From the NCBI GenBank assembly GCA_964569315.1, contig CAZMUZ010000029.1, positions 1 to 33,929 of the forward strand: a stretch of 33,929 bases of DNA, read 5' to 3'. The stretch is from CADEFF01 sp964569315. Its GTDB lineage: Bacteria > Pseudomonadota > Alphaproteobacteria > Dongiales > Dongiaceae. This document shows positions 1 through 7,620 of this stretch, in pieces. The notes under the pieces are model-generated. The model did not search any database. It was not told where the DNA came from and saw only the letters and a list, made by a program, of their open reading frames with translations. Both the position numbers and the translations under genes were made by a program. Every line of letters begins with the position of its first letter. Position 1 is the first letter of the stretch.

Positions 1-912
1 CACCGACACGAAGAACAGCACGGCGAAGGCGTCGCGCAGGGGCAGGGACTCCTCGGCGGCGCGGTGGCTGAGCTCGGACTCGCTGAGGATCATGCCGGCG
101 AAGAAAGCGCCGAGCGCGAAGGAGACGCCGAAGAGCTCCGAGGCGCCGAAGGCGACCCCGAGCGCGACCGCGAGCACGGCAAGGCGGAAAAGCTCGCGCG
201 ACCCGCTATGGGCGACGTAGTGGAGGATCCAGGGGATCACGCGACGACCGACCACGAACATCAGCGCGACGAATCCGCCGACCTTGGCGAGGGTGATGCC
301 GATCGTGACGAGGATCGTCCGCATGCCGAGCGCTTCGCCGCCGGCAGTCGCCTCGCTGCTGCCCGCGAGCCCGGCCAGCGCCGGCAGCAGCACCAGCGTC
401 AGCACCATCGCGAGGTCTTCGACGATGAGCCATCCGACGGCGATGCGCCCGCGCTGCGTCTCGATCAGGCGGCGTTCCTGGAGCGCGCGAAGCAGCACCA
501 CCGTGCTGGCGACGGAGAGGGCGAGGCCGAACACGATGCCGGCCGCGAGCGACCATCCCATCAGGGCAGCGAGACCCATGCCGAGCAGCGTCGCCGCGGC
601 GATCTGGACGACGGCGCCCGGGATGGCGATCAGGCGGACCGAAAGAAGGTCCTTGAGCGAGAAATGCAGTCCGACGCCGAACATCAGCAGGATCACGCCG
701 ATCTCGGCGAGTTCCCGGGCGAGATGCTGATCGGCGACGAAGCCCGGCGTGAAGGGGCCGGCGAGGATGCCGGCGATCAGATACCCCACCAGAGGCGAGA
801 TCCGAAACCGGATCGCAATAGCGCCGAGGATGAAAGCGAAGCCGAGGCCGGCGACGATCGTCGTTATGAGCGGCGTATCGTGTAGCAGCCTCGGGTCCTC
901 CTGCGTCGGCAC
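1..912 (-). CDS. ybaL: YbaL/KefB-type monovalent cation:proton antiporter (partial, C-terminus off the left edge)
   Basis: The minus-strand frame reads as the N-terminal ~300 residues of a CPA2-family antiporter, the inner-membrane Na+/K+:H+ exchange domain. Recognisable stretches are HDTPLITTIVAGLGFAF near the start, RISPLVGYLIAGILAGPFTP, ELAEIGVILLMFGVGLHFSL and SFALGAFFAGMILSESELSH. These closely resemble E. coli YbaL as I recall it (about 558 residues), so the rest of the membrane domain and the expected C-terminal TrkA-N/RCK nucleotide-binding domain lie outside the window. No ATG fits the homologous start. GTG at 912 is the nearest good candidate and GTG at 930 an alternative. The family role (potassium/proton balance, glutathione- or nucleotide-gated efflux) is established; the ion carried here is not known. 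Several open frames on both strands over this region are out-of-frame shadows. Confidence 0.88.
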   Translation of the reverse strand, partial: MPTQEDPRLLHDTPLITTIVAGLGFAFILGAIAIRFRISPLVGYLIAGILAGPFTPGFVADQHLARELAEIGVILLMFGVGLHFSLKDLLSVRLIAIPGAVVQIAAATLLGMGLAALMGWSLAAGIVFGLALSVASTVVLLRALQERRLIETQRGRIAVGWLIVEDLAMVLTLVLLPALAGLAGSSEATAGGEALGMRTILVTIGITLAKVGGFVALMFVVGRRVIPWILHYVAHSGSRELFRLAVLAVALGVAFGASELFGVSFALGAFFAGMILSESELSHRAAEESLPLRDAFAVLFFVSV

Positions 913-1055
913 CCATGGCTTGGGATGCACGGCGGGGGCCCTAAGGCCCCGAACGACGTTCCTGGAACCCTTATAGCGTCATCGCGCGGCGAGGCGGTGC
1001 GAAAAACCTCGCCCCGCTGCGCGTCGACGCTCCTCGCGAGGCCGATTCGTGCCGC

Positions 1056-1658
1056 TTATCGCAGCTCGATCGTGAGCTCGGTCGGCCCGCCCGCGTCGTT
1101 GATCGTCCAGCCCGGGATTTGCAGATCGAAGGGGCAGGAGGACACGACGCAGATTAGGTCCATCAGCGCTTTCAGCTCCACATAGGCCCCCGGCGGGACC
1201 GGGTTCGGCGGCGAGAGCAGTTCGCCGGCGGGGCTCACTTGCGTGTTGGTGAAGAAGTTGATCGGCTGCGGGATCACGTCGATCGTGTGGCCGCAGCGCT
1301 GCATCGCGTTGCGGAGATTTTCCGAGCAGCTCGCATGGGCCGCCGCGTGGCCGAAATGTTCGTACCGCGCCTGGTCGCAGGCCGCGATCATCATGTCATG
1401 CACCCCGCCGGCGCCGTCCTCGGTCAGCTCGAGCATGGGCCGCCGGTAGCGGCTGATCAGAATGTCGCCCGGGCGCGGCCGGACCGAACGTGTCGTGACC
1501 CAGCTATGCATCGGCGACAGCCATTCTCCAACATTGTCGGCGGCATAGGCGAAGAAGTCGGCCGCCTGCTTGCCCTTGGGCGTGACGATGCGGAATCGCT
1601 TGCCTTCGGCGACGCGGAAGGCGCGTCCGCTGCGGGCGGGGACATCGATGGTTGCCAT
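1056..1658 (-). CDS. DUF1989 / urea carboxylase-associated family protein
   Basis: This 200-residue protein starts MATIDVPARSGRAF and carries the family pattern: a GKRFRIVTPKGKQAADFFAY block near residue 20-37, SPMHSW and TRSVRPRPGDIL around 48-66, a Cys-containing HASCSENL segment near 107-114, and PPNPVPPGAYVELKA toward the C-terminus. Members usually sit beside urea carboxylase or allophanate/guanidine-degradation genes as small paired subunits, and their biochemical role is poorly defined. None of those partners is present here, so this is a stand-alone copy. It is transcribed leftward, 143 bp before the antiporter start. A GGAG lies about 13 bases before the ATG, which is a weak Shine-Dalgarno match. 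Family assignment is confident; function is unknown. Confidence 0.85.
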   Translation of the reverse strand: MATIDVPARSGRAFRVAEGKRFRIVTPKGKQAADFFAYAADNVGEWLSPMHSWVTTRSVRPRPGDILISRYRRPMLELTEDGAGGVHDMMIAACDQARYEHFGHAAAHASCSENLRNAMQRCGHTIDVIPQPINFFTNTQVSPAGELLSPPNPVPPGAYVELKALMDLICVVSSCPFDLQIPGWTINDAGGPTELTIELR

Positions 1659-1773
1659 GATCGGTATCGGGCTCCAGAGAGGGATGATGGAAGGAGATCG
1701 AGCGTCCCCGAGTATCCCGTCATCATCGGCAATGCAAGGATTCCGGGGGCCCGAGGGGCCGCCGGGCCGGTGA

Positions 1774-1803
1774 TTGACTTTCTTGTGCCGGTTTTTCTAG
1801 GCT
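1774..1803 (+). promoter_or_regulatory. Candidate sigma-70 promoter for the ACT-domain gene
   Basis: TTGACT at 1774-1779 and TAGGCT at 1798-1803 are separated by 18 bases in the intergenic space that faces the downstream gene. The -35 is a 5/6 match and the -10 only 3/6. Transcription from here would give a 5' leader of about 110 bases containing a small hairpin (1840-1854, GCGCG/CGCGC around AATTA). Confidence 0.4.
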
Positions 1804-1921
1804 GCCCTCATGGATCGATCCTTCCTTCGGCTGCGGGCTGCGCGAATTACGCGCCGGGCGTCCTTCGGGACCCCGGTTGCCGTCGTTTGCGTGCGTCCTT
1901 CCGCCAAGGAGTCGATCTCTC

Positions 1922-2245
1922 ATGGTTTATCACCGACCTGTCGCTGACCGACGTCATCCGTCGGTATCTCCCTCGTCCTCCTTCTGCTTTTCCGTCCATG
2001 GCGACGCCGATATCGGCGTTCTCGCGCGGCTGCTCGAAGTCGTCGCCAAGCGCGGGTTGCTGCCGGCACGGCTGCATAGCGATCTCGTCCCCGAAACCGC
2101 CGAACTCACGGTCGATCTTCAGCTCGCCGAGCTCGCCCCGTCGCTGGGCGAGGAGATGGCGCAGGCGATGCGCCGGATCGTCGGCGTCCGGCATGTGCTG
2201 ACGGCAGTGAAGAGCGCGGCGGAGCCCCTGGCGCTGACGGCCTGA
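1922..2245 (+). CDS. Small ACT-domain protein
   Basis: A 107-residue protein beginning MVYHRPVADRRHP. From about residue 21 onward it reads as one ACT domain: SFCFSVHGDADIGVLARLLE, then KRGLLPARLHSD, a TAELTVDLQL strand and a C-terminal VRHVLTAVKSA strand, in the beta-alpha-beta-beta-alpha-beta order. This resembles the ACT half of acetolactate synthase regulatory subunits or free-standing ACT proteins, which bind amino acids. No ilvB/ilvH partner is nearby. The start is chosen because AAGGAG lies about 11 bases upstream at 1905-1910; an in-frame codon at 1877 would add 15 low-complexity residues without a ribosome site. The ligand cannot be told from sequence alone. Confidence 0.68.
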   Translation: MVYHRPVADRRHPSVSPSSSFCFSVHGDADIGVLARLLEVVAKRGLLPARLHSDLVPETAELTVDLQLAELAPSLGEEMAQAMRRIVGVRHVLTAVKSAAEPLALTA

Positions 2246-2287
2246 GGCAAGGCCGGGCTGCGCGGGCGCGATGCCGGGCGCCCGGTC

Positions 2288-2315
2288 TTCCGCATCGCGC
2301 AGTTCCGCATCGCGC
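2288..2315. repeat. Short tandem direct repeat
   Basis: TTCCGCATCGCGC occurs at 2288-2300 and again at 2303-2315, giving a 15-base period. Probably a local slippage duplication. No known element is recognised. Confidence 0.75.
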
Positions 2316-2474
2316 GCCGCCGCAAGGCTGCGCGCGGCCGCGAGCGCACCGCCAAACAACGCCAATGCGGAAGATCCCTTGCCGGCATGTACCGACGCCC
2401 GGGCCTGCCGATTTCGGTGCCGTGGGAGCCATGCGGGTGGGCGAGCTCCCGTTTTGCTTCACACAGGCAAGTTT

Positions 2475-2493
2475 ATATCGATGAATCCGATAT
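2475..2493. promoter_or_regulatory. Inverted repeat in the sodB upstream region, possible operator
   Basis: ATATCG (2475-2480) and CGATAT (2488-2493) form perfect 6-base arms around a 7-base spacer in the AT-rich patch ahead of sodB. Iron- or redox-responsive regulators often act on Fe-SOD genes, but the site does not clearly match a motif I know. This is only a candidate. Confidence 0.3.
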
Positions 2494-2606
2494 CAACAGC
2501 GAAAAACTATCGTTTGTCAGATGAATTGGTCGATCTTAGCTTCGCCCTGTTCGACAAGCCGGTTCGGACCGACGCCCCCCGAGATTGCCGGTATCAGGAG
2601 ACTGCA

Positions 2607-3266
2607 ATGCAGATCGCTTTGCCCCAGCTTCCCTATGCGCTCGATGCGCTCGAGCCGCATATCTCCCGCGCCACCCTCGAGTTGCACTACGGCAAGCATC
2701 ATCGTGCCTATGTCGAGAAGACCAAGGCGCTGGCGAAGGAAGTGCGTCTCGCCGATCAGCCGCTGGAGCGCATCATTCAGCAGACGGCTGGACAGGAAGC
2801 TCATCGCGCCCTCTTCAACAACGCGGCGCAGGCCTGGAACCATGCGTTCTACTGGCGCTCGCTCGATCCGAAAGGCGGCGGAAAGCCCACGGGGGAAATC
2901 GCCGAGCGGCTCGAGGACGATCTCGGCGGGCACGCGGTTTTCGCCGAGCAGTTCGCAGCAGCGGCAGGCGGGCAGTTCGGCAGCGGATGGGCCTGGCTCG
3001 TGCTCGAGGACGACCAGCTCAAGATCACGCAGACCTCGAATGCCGATACGCCCCTGGCGCACGGCCAGGTCCCGTTGCTCACGCTCGATGTGTGGGAGCA
3101 CGCGTACTATCTCGACTATCAGAACCGCCGGCCGGAGTACATCGCCGCGGTCATCGAGCATCTGATCAATTGGGATTTCGCCAACCGGAACCTCGATCGC
3201 GGAACCGTCGCCGCAAGCGCGGCAGAGCGGATCGACGAGACCGCGCGAGGCCGCCGCCGCGGTTAA
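2607..3266 (+). CDS. sodB: Superoxide dismutase, Fe type
   Basis: This 219-residue cytoplasmic enzyme converts superoxide to hydrogen peroxide and oxygen. It begins MQIALPQLPYALDALEPHIS, the typical start of bacterial Fe/Mn SODs. All four metal ligands are visible: His27, His79 in NHAFYW, and Asp161 and His165 in LDVWEHAYY. The outer-sphere glutamine is at position 75 in NNAAQAWNH, the arrangement of iron enzymes rather than manganese ones. Length is slightly above E. coli SodB (193) because of a basic, arginine-rich C-terminal tail ending RGRRRG. The ATG at 2607 has CAGGAG six bases upstream. A peroxidase-like AhpD protein follows on the same strand, consistent with an oxidative-stress pair. 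Fe specificity is inferred from the Gln position; cambialistic activity is possible. Confidence 0.95.
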   Translation: MQIALPQLPYALDALEPHISRATLELHYGKHHRAYVEKTKALAKEVRLADQPLERIIQQTAGQEAHRALFNNAAQAWNHAFYWRSLDPKGGGKPTGEIAERLEDDLGGHAVFAEQFAAAAGGQFGSGWAWLVLEDDQLKITQTSNADTPLAHGQVPLLTLDVWEHAYYLDYQNRRPEYIAAVIEHLINWDFANRNLDRGTVAASAAERIDETARGRRRG

Positions 3267-3332
3267 TAGCCAGTAGGCCGCGGCGGCGGAACTCCGGCCG
3301 GCATCGCTCCTCTCATCGCCGGTCCGGAGGAA

Positions 3333-3377
3333 TGTCGGCGCTTCCCGACAAGGGCGGTGCCGACAATTCTTTTGTCT
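3333..3377 (+). terminator. Possible terminator after sodB
   Basis: TGTCGG/CCGACA (3333-3350, loop of 6) can fold. Alternatively the longer pair TGTCGGC/GCCGACA (3333-3339 with 3359-3365) can form, followed by the T-rich ATTCTTTTGTCT. It lies between sodB and the AhpD-like gene, so the two may be transcribed separately. Confidence 0.35.
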
Positions 3378-3432
3378 TAGGCGCTTGTCGACCGTGCCGA
3401 TGCGGCATGGCGAAACAGGGAAAGGACGCGTT

Positions 3433-3810
3433 GTGACCGATACGCTCTATCCGAAACCGAGCCGGGCTTTGTCCGAGAAGCGTAGCGCCCTCGCTCCCGA
3501 GATCGATGCGACGTTCCGCGCCTTCAGCAACGCCGTCTTCGAGGAGGGCGCTCTCTCCAGGAAGACGAAGCAACTGATCGCGGTCGCGGTCGCGCATGTA
3601 ACGCAGTGCCCATACTGCATCCAGGGCCATACCAAGGCCGCGACCAGGGAACATGCCACGGCCGAGGAGATCATGGAGGCGATCTGGGTCGCGGCCGAGA
3701 TGCGGGCGGGCGGCGCCTTTGCCCACTCGCTGCTCGCGCTGGAGACGATCGACGGCGCGCATGCGCATGCGTCCGCCCACGCCCCGGCCCCGGCGCCAGC
3801 AAAGCGCTGA
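3433..3810 (+). CDS. AhpD-like carboxymuconolactone decarboxylase family protein
   Basis: A 125-residue protein of the AhpD/CMD fold. The alkylhydroperoxidase signature is present: Cys59-Pro-Tyr-Cys62 followed by His66 (CPYCIQGHT), preceded by the helix SRKTKQLIAVAVAH and followed by ATAEEIMEAIWVAAEMRAGGAFAH. The redox Cys pair supports thiol peroxidase or disulfide-exchange activity, as in AhpD-like proteins, rather than true lactone decarboxylation. GTG at 3433 is preferred because AAAGGA lies about seven bases upstream; an ATG at 3400 would add 11 residues. The C-terminus ends in an unusual His/Ala/Pro-rich tail (HAHASAHAPAPAPAKR). It follows sodB and is convergent with the binding-protein gene at 3900. 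The physiological substrate is unknown. Confidence 0.85.
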   Translation: MTDTLYPKPSRALSEKRSALAPEIDATFRAFSNAVFEEGALSRKTKQLIAVAVAHVTQCPYCIQGHTKAATREHATAEEIMEAIWVAAEMRAGGAFAHSLLALETIDGAHAHASAHAPAPAPAKR

Positions 3811-3899
3811 GAAATCCGCCGTCGGTGCGGCGACAGGGGCCGGAGACGGAAGCCGAAGGACGGGCGGCGCCGGATGAGGCGCGCCCGGTCCTCGCCGGC

Positions 3900-5009
3900 T
3901 CAGTTGGTCGCCTTCACCTCCTCGATGATCTGCGTGAGCTCCGTGAGGTGGTTCGAGACGGTGGAGAACACGCTGGTGCCGAGCATGTCGTTGGGGTTCT
4001 TCGGCAGGCCGCGCTTCACCAGAACTTCCTCGCTCACCTGCTCGAAAGCCCGCCGGTTCGAGTGGCCGTAGCCATAGGTCTCGATCAGCCATTTTCCGGC
4101 TTCCGGCGCGGTCATCGCGTTCATCAGGTCATAGGCATTGTCGGTATTGGCGGCGCCTTTCGCCAGCACGAGCCCGCAACAGTAGGTCAGCGCGCCTTCC
4201 TTCGGCGCGATGAACTTCACCGGGATACCCTGGTCCGATAACGTCGCTGCGGAGCCGTTCCAGGCCGACGCGGCCACGATCTCGCCCGAAGCCATCGCCT
4301 GCTCCATGGCGGTCTGGTCGTTCCAATAGAAGCGGAGCAGCGGTTTCTGCTCGAGGAGCTTGGACTTGATGGCTGCCAGATCCGCGGCGGTCATATGGTT
4401 CGGATCCTTGACGCCGAGCATCGTGGCGACGATGAGGCCGGTATCCGCCATGCCGTCGCCCATCGAAAGCTTGCCGGCATATTTCGGATCCCAGAGCAGT
4501 TCCCAGCTATCGACGGGGCCTTCGACCAGGTCTTCGCGATAGAGGAGGGCAGTCATGCCCCAGTCCACCGGTACGAACCAGTGCTTGCCGTCCTCGCTCA
4601 CCGTGCCCTTCAGCACGCGGAGGGAACCGAACAGATCGTCCCAGTGCTCGAGCCGGCTCTTGTCGATGGGCTCGATCACGCCGGCGTCGCGCCAGATCGA
4701 GACACGGTTGTTGCAGGGATGGGCGACATCGACCTGGAAGCCGCTTTGCAGCTTCGTCAACGCTTCCTGCTCGTCGCCGAAGATCGGCATCTCGGGCGTG
4801 CCGCCATGCTTCTCGACATAGGCGGGCATGAACTCCGGCAGATCGTATCCGCTCCAGGTGTAATAGGTGAGATCGGCGGCCCGTGCGACCCGGCCCATCA
4901 CCGGGACGACCGCGAGGCCGAGGCCGGCTGCGGCGAGCCAGCGATGCAGCTCGCGCCGCGTCAGCCGGCGCTCTGCCAGCCGCTCGACAAATTCGTTCTT
5001 GATCGACAT
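3900..5009 (-). CDS. PotD/PotF-type extracellular solute-binding protein
   Basis: A 369-residue periplasmic binding protein of ABC importers of the spermidine/putrescine class (family 1). Residues 1-44 form an export signal with a twin-arginine-like motif (LTRRELHRWL) and an AxA cleavage site (VARA/AD). The mature part opens LTYYTWSGYDLPEFM, typical of polyamine-type binding proteins, and includes DVAHPCNN, VPVDWGMTALLYRED, and a SGEIVAASAWNGSAATL hinge region. No permease or ATPase gene is adjacent, so it is an orphan within the window and the ligand cannot be assigned. The ATG follows a strong AGGGGAGGA ribosome site. It is divergent from the FAD dehydrogenase at 5186, with which it may share a regulatory region. 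Spermidine, putrescine or an amino-acid-derived cation are all plausible ligands. Confidence 0.88.
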   Translation of the reverse strand: MSIKNEFVERLAERRLTRRELHRWLAAAGLGLAVVPVMGRVARAADLTYYTWSGYDLPEFMPAYVEKHGGTPEMPIFGDEQEALTKLQSGFQVDVAHPCNNRVSIWRDAGVIEPIDKSRLEHWDDLFGSLRVLKGTVSEDGKHWFVPVDWGMTALLYREDLVEGPVDSWELLWDPKYAGKLSMGDGMADTGLIVATMLGVKDPNHMTAADLAAIKSKLLEQKPLLRFYWNDQTAMEQAMASGEIVAASAWNGSAATLSDQGIPVKFIAPKEGALTYCCGLVLAKGAANTDNAYDLMNAMTAPEAGKWLIETYGYGHSNRRAFEQVSEEVLVKRGLPKNPNDMLGTSVFSTVSNHLTELTQIIEEVKATN

Positions 5010-5185
5010 GGTTCCTCCCCTGGGGTTCGGCCGTTCCCGCGGAGGCCCATCTTGCCGCCGCCTGCAATTGCAATCGGCCTTGTGTTGGGGCGCCGATCCT
5101 AGACCGCGAGCCCGAATTGCGGCAATCCGCGGCCCGGCGATTGGCTCGCCGCAAGGCCTCGGGGCCGGCGAGGAGAGCGAAAGCC

Positions 5186-6556
5186 GTGACGGAACTGCTC
5201 GAAAAGTTGCGTTCGGCGCTGGGCCCCGACGGCCTCCGGATCGGCGCCTCGGTCGACGAACGCCATCGCGTGGATCGGACCGGCATCGATCCGCAGGCGC
5301 CCCTCGCGGTCGCCATGCCGCGCTCGACTGCAGAGGTCGCCGCCGTTCTCCGGCTCTGTCATGAGGCGGGGCAAGCCGTCGTTCCGCAGGGCGGACTGAC
5401 CGGCCTTGCCGGCGGCGCCACGCCGACGCGCGATACGATCGCGCTTTCGCTCGAGCGCATGCGCGGCATCGAGGAACTCGATCCCGCGGCGGCGACCGTT
5501 ACGGCGCTTGCCGGGACGCCCTTGCAGGCGTTGCAGGAGGCGGCGGAGGAAGCCGGCTTCTTCCTCGGGCTCGATCTCGGCGCGCGCGGCTCCTGCCAGA
5601 TCGGCGGCAACGTCTCCACCAATGCCGGCGGCATGAAGGTGATCCGCTACGGCATGGCGCGCGAGCAGGTTCTCGGGCTCGAAGCGGTGCTGGCGGACGG
5701 CACGGTGATCGGTGCCATGAACAAGATGCTGAAGAACAACGCCGGTTATGACGTGAAGCAGCTCTTCATCGGCTCGGAGGGCACGCTCGGCGTGGTGACG
5801 CGGGTGGTGCTGAGACTTCATCCGCGCCCCTCGAGCCTGGGGACCGCGATCTGCGCGCTGCCGAGCTACGCCGCCGTCGTGAACCTGTTACGCCGCGCGC
5901 AGTCGGTGCTGGGCGGCGTCAGCGCCTATGAGGCGATGTGGCACGACTACTACGACTTCGTCACCTCGCGTTCGGACCGGCCGAAGCCGTTCGCGGCGCC
6001 GCACCCCTTTTACGCGATCATGGAATATGCGGGCGTGGATCCGGAGGGCGATGCGGCCCGCTTCGAGGCGCTGCTCGCCTCGGCGCTCGAGGAAGGGATG
6101 GTGCTGGACGCGGTGATCGCGCGTTCGGAGAAGCAGGCTCGAAGCTTCTGGCAGATCCGCGAGGGCCTCGAATGGGATGCGGTCGAGGCGCCGATCCATC
6201 TCGACGTGAGCCTGCCGATCGGCTCGCTGGGCGATTTCGCGGAGCGCACGCGCGCGGCGCTGCAGGCGCGCTGGCCGGGTTCGATCAACAGCTTCTACGG
6301 CCATATCGGCGACAGCAACCTGCATGTCAGCCTCGATATGGGCGGCGGCGGGGGAGCGCGGCGCCACGCCGCCGAGGAGGCCGTCTATCGGGTGGTGCGC
6401 GACATGGGGGGATCGGTCTCGGCTGAGCACGGCATCGGCACGCTGAAGCGCCGCTACCTCGGCTATTCGCGGAGCGAGGCGGAGATCGCGCTGATGGGCC
6501 GGCTAAAGCAGGCGCTCGATCCGAAGGGCATCCTCAATCCGGGGAAGGTGCTCTAG
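5186..6556 (+). CDS. FAD-binding oxidoreductase of the GlcD / D-2-hydroxyacid dehydrogenase type
   Basis: A 456-residue flavoenzyme of the VAO/PCMH family. The N-terminal half carries the FAD-binding segment: AVVPQGGLTGLAGGATP about residues 73-89, then GGNVSTNAGGMKVIRYG and QLFIGSEGTLGVVT. The C-terminal half has the FAD-oxidase C domain with FYGHIGDSNLHVS and SAEHGIGTLKRRYL. Such proteins oxidise D-2-hydroxyacids such as D-lactate, glycolate or D-2-hydroxyglutarate and pass electrons to quinone or a partner protein. No glcE/glcF partner is present, which favours a single-subunit D-2-hydroxyglutarate or D-lactate dehydrogenase. GTG at 5186 is chosen because GGCGAGGAGAG sits about 10 bases ahead; the open frame runs further upstream but reads only as Arg/Ala-rich sequence. 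Its TAG stop interlocks with the cysA stop in the tetramer CTAG. Confidence 0.9.
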   Translation: MTELLEKLRSALGPDGLRIGASVDERHRVDRTGIDPQAPLAVAMPRSTAEVAAVLRLCHEAGQAVVPQGGLTGLAGGATPTRDTIALSLERMRGIEELDPAAATVTALAGTPLQALQEAAEEAGFFLGLDLGARGSCQIGGNVSTNAGGMKVIRYGMAREQVLGLEAVLADGTVIGAMNKMLKNNAGYDVKQLFIGSEGTLGVVTRVVLRLHPRPSSLGTAICALPSYAAVVNLLRRAQSVLGGVSAYEAMWHDYYDFVTSRSDRPKPFAAPHPFYAIMEYAGVDPEGDAARFEALLASALEEGMVLDAVIARSEKQARSFWQIREGLEWDAVEAPIHLDVSLPIGSLGDFAERTRAALQARWPGSINSFYGHIGDSNLHVSLDMGGGGGARRHAAEEAVYRVVRDMGGSVSAEHGIGTLKRRYLGYSRSEAEIALMGRLKQALDPKGILNPGKVL

Positions 6557-7608
6557 GCGTTCGGCGCCGGGAACACGCGGAGCTGCCGGAACCCCAGGGC
6601 GACTTCGGTGCCGGGTTGCGGTGCGACCGCGCCGTGCGGCAGCAGCGCCTCGATCACCTCGTCGCTTTCGAGGCGGCGCAGCTCGATACGGGTGGTGGGG
6701 CCGGCGGCGAAGACCTTCACCACCTTGGCCTTGAGACCGGGCGCGTCGGCCGAGGGCCGCAGCTCGCAATCTTCGGGGCGCACATAGGCGATGCCCGGCA
6801 GCCTGCCGGCATCCGCGGGCACCGAGGCATAGAAGAGCTGGTCGCCGATCGCGGCGCGGCCGTTCTCGATCACGCAGTCGAGCCGATTGGTGTTGCCGAG
6901 GAACTCGCAGACGAAGGCATTGGCGGGGTTGCGGTAGATCTCGAGCGGCGTGCCGATCTGGGCGATCCGTCCGTCGTTCATCACCGCCACGCGGTCGGCA
7001 AGCTCCAGCGCTTCCTCCTGGTCGTGGCTCACGAAGATGCTGGTGAGCCCCATATCGTCATGCAGGCTCCGGAGCCAGCGGCGCAACTCCTTGCGGACCT
7101 TGGCGTCGAGCGCGCCGAAGGGCTCGTCGAGCAGCAGCACCCTCGGCTCGATCGCGAGCGCACGGGCGAGCGCTACGCGCTGCCGCTGCCCGCCCGAGAG
7201 CTGCGCCGGATAGCGGTCGCCCATCCGCTCGAGCTGCACGAGGCGGAGCAGGCTGTCGACCCGCTCGCCGATCTCCGCGTTGGCCGGACGCTGCGCCCGT
7301 GGCTTGACGCGGAGCCCGAAGGCGACGTTCTCGGCGACCGTCATGTGGCGGAACAGGGCGTAATGCTGGAACACGAATCCCATCTGCCGGTCGCGCGCCC
7401 GCTGGTGGCTGATGTCGGCGCCGTCGATGGTGAGGCGTCCGGCGTCCGGCGCCTCGAGACCGGAAAGGATGCGAAGCAGCGTCGTCTTGCCCGAGCCCGA
7501 CGGGCCGAGCAGCGCCAGGAACTCGCCCGGGCGCACATTGAGGTCGACGCCGCGAAGCGCCGCATAGTGGCCGAAGCTCTTGACCAGTCCGGTGATCGCG
7601 ATGCTCAT
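6553..7608 (-). CDS. cysA: Sulfate/thiosulfate ABC importer ATP-binding protein CysA
   Basis: A 351-residue ATPase that powers sulfate/thiosulfate uptake with CysT and CysW. All ABC motifs are present: Walker A GPSGSGKT (35-42), Q-loop Gln81, signature LSGGQ (137-141), Walker B VLLLDE (157-162), D-loop and switch His195 in SHDQEEA. A C-terminal TOBE-like regulatory domain follows from about residue 240, as in E. coli CysA (365). It is the last gene of the leftward sbp-cysT-cysW-cysA operon, 12 bases after cysW. There is no visible terminator: its stop codon overlaps that of the convergent FAD dehydrogenase, so transcripts of the two genes may run into each other. Confidence 0.96.
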   Translation of the reverse strand: MSIAITGLVKSFGHYAALRGVDLNVRPGEFLALLGPSGSGKTTLLRILSGLEAPDAGRLTIDGADISHQRARDRQMGFVFQHYALFRHMTVAENVAFGLRVKPRAQRPANAEIGERVDSLLRLVQLERMGDRYPAQLSGGQRQRVALARALAIEPRVLLLDEPFGALDAKVRKELRRWLRSLHDDMGLTSIFVSHDQEEALELADRVAVMNDGRIAQIGTPLEIYRNPANAFVCEFLGNTNRLDCVIENGRAAIGDQLFYASVPADAGRLPGIAYVRPEDCELRPSADAPGLKAKVVKVFAAGPTTRIELRRLESDEVIEALLPHGAVAPQPGTEVALGFRQLRVFPAPNA

Positions 7609-7620
7609 GGTCGAATCCCG

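Larger units (their letters stand above)
2246..2606. other. Intergenic region upstream of sodB
   Basis: A 361-base stretch without a convincing gene. It holds a 13-base direct repeat at 2288-2315 and a markedly AT-richer patch from about 2455 to 2535, which probably contains the sodB promoter. An inverted repeat lies inside that patch (2475-2493). An ATG at 2481 is in frame with sodB and would add 42 residues, but these do not resemble any part of the SOD family and no ribosome site precedes it. Confidence 0.5.

Noticed and set aside
64..885. 273-codon plus-strand frame at the left edge
   Set aside because: It is antisense to the antiporter and consists of low-complexity Glu/Asp/Arg/His.
2481..2606. 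42-residue N-terminal extension of SodB from the in-frame ATG at 2481
   Set aside because: It has no ribosome site and no resemblance to SOD sequence, while ATG 2607 has CAGGAG at good spacing and matches the family start.
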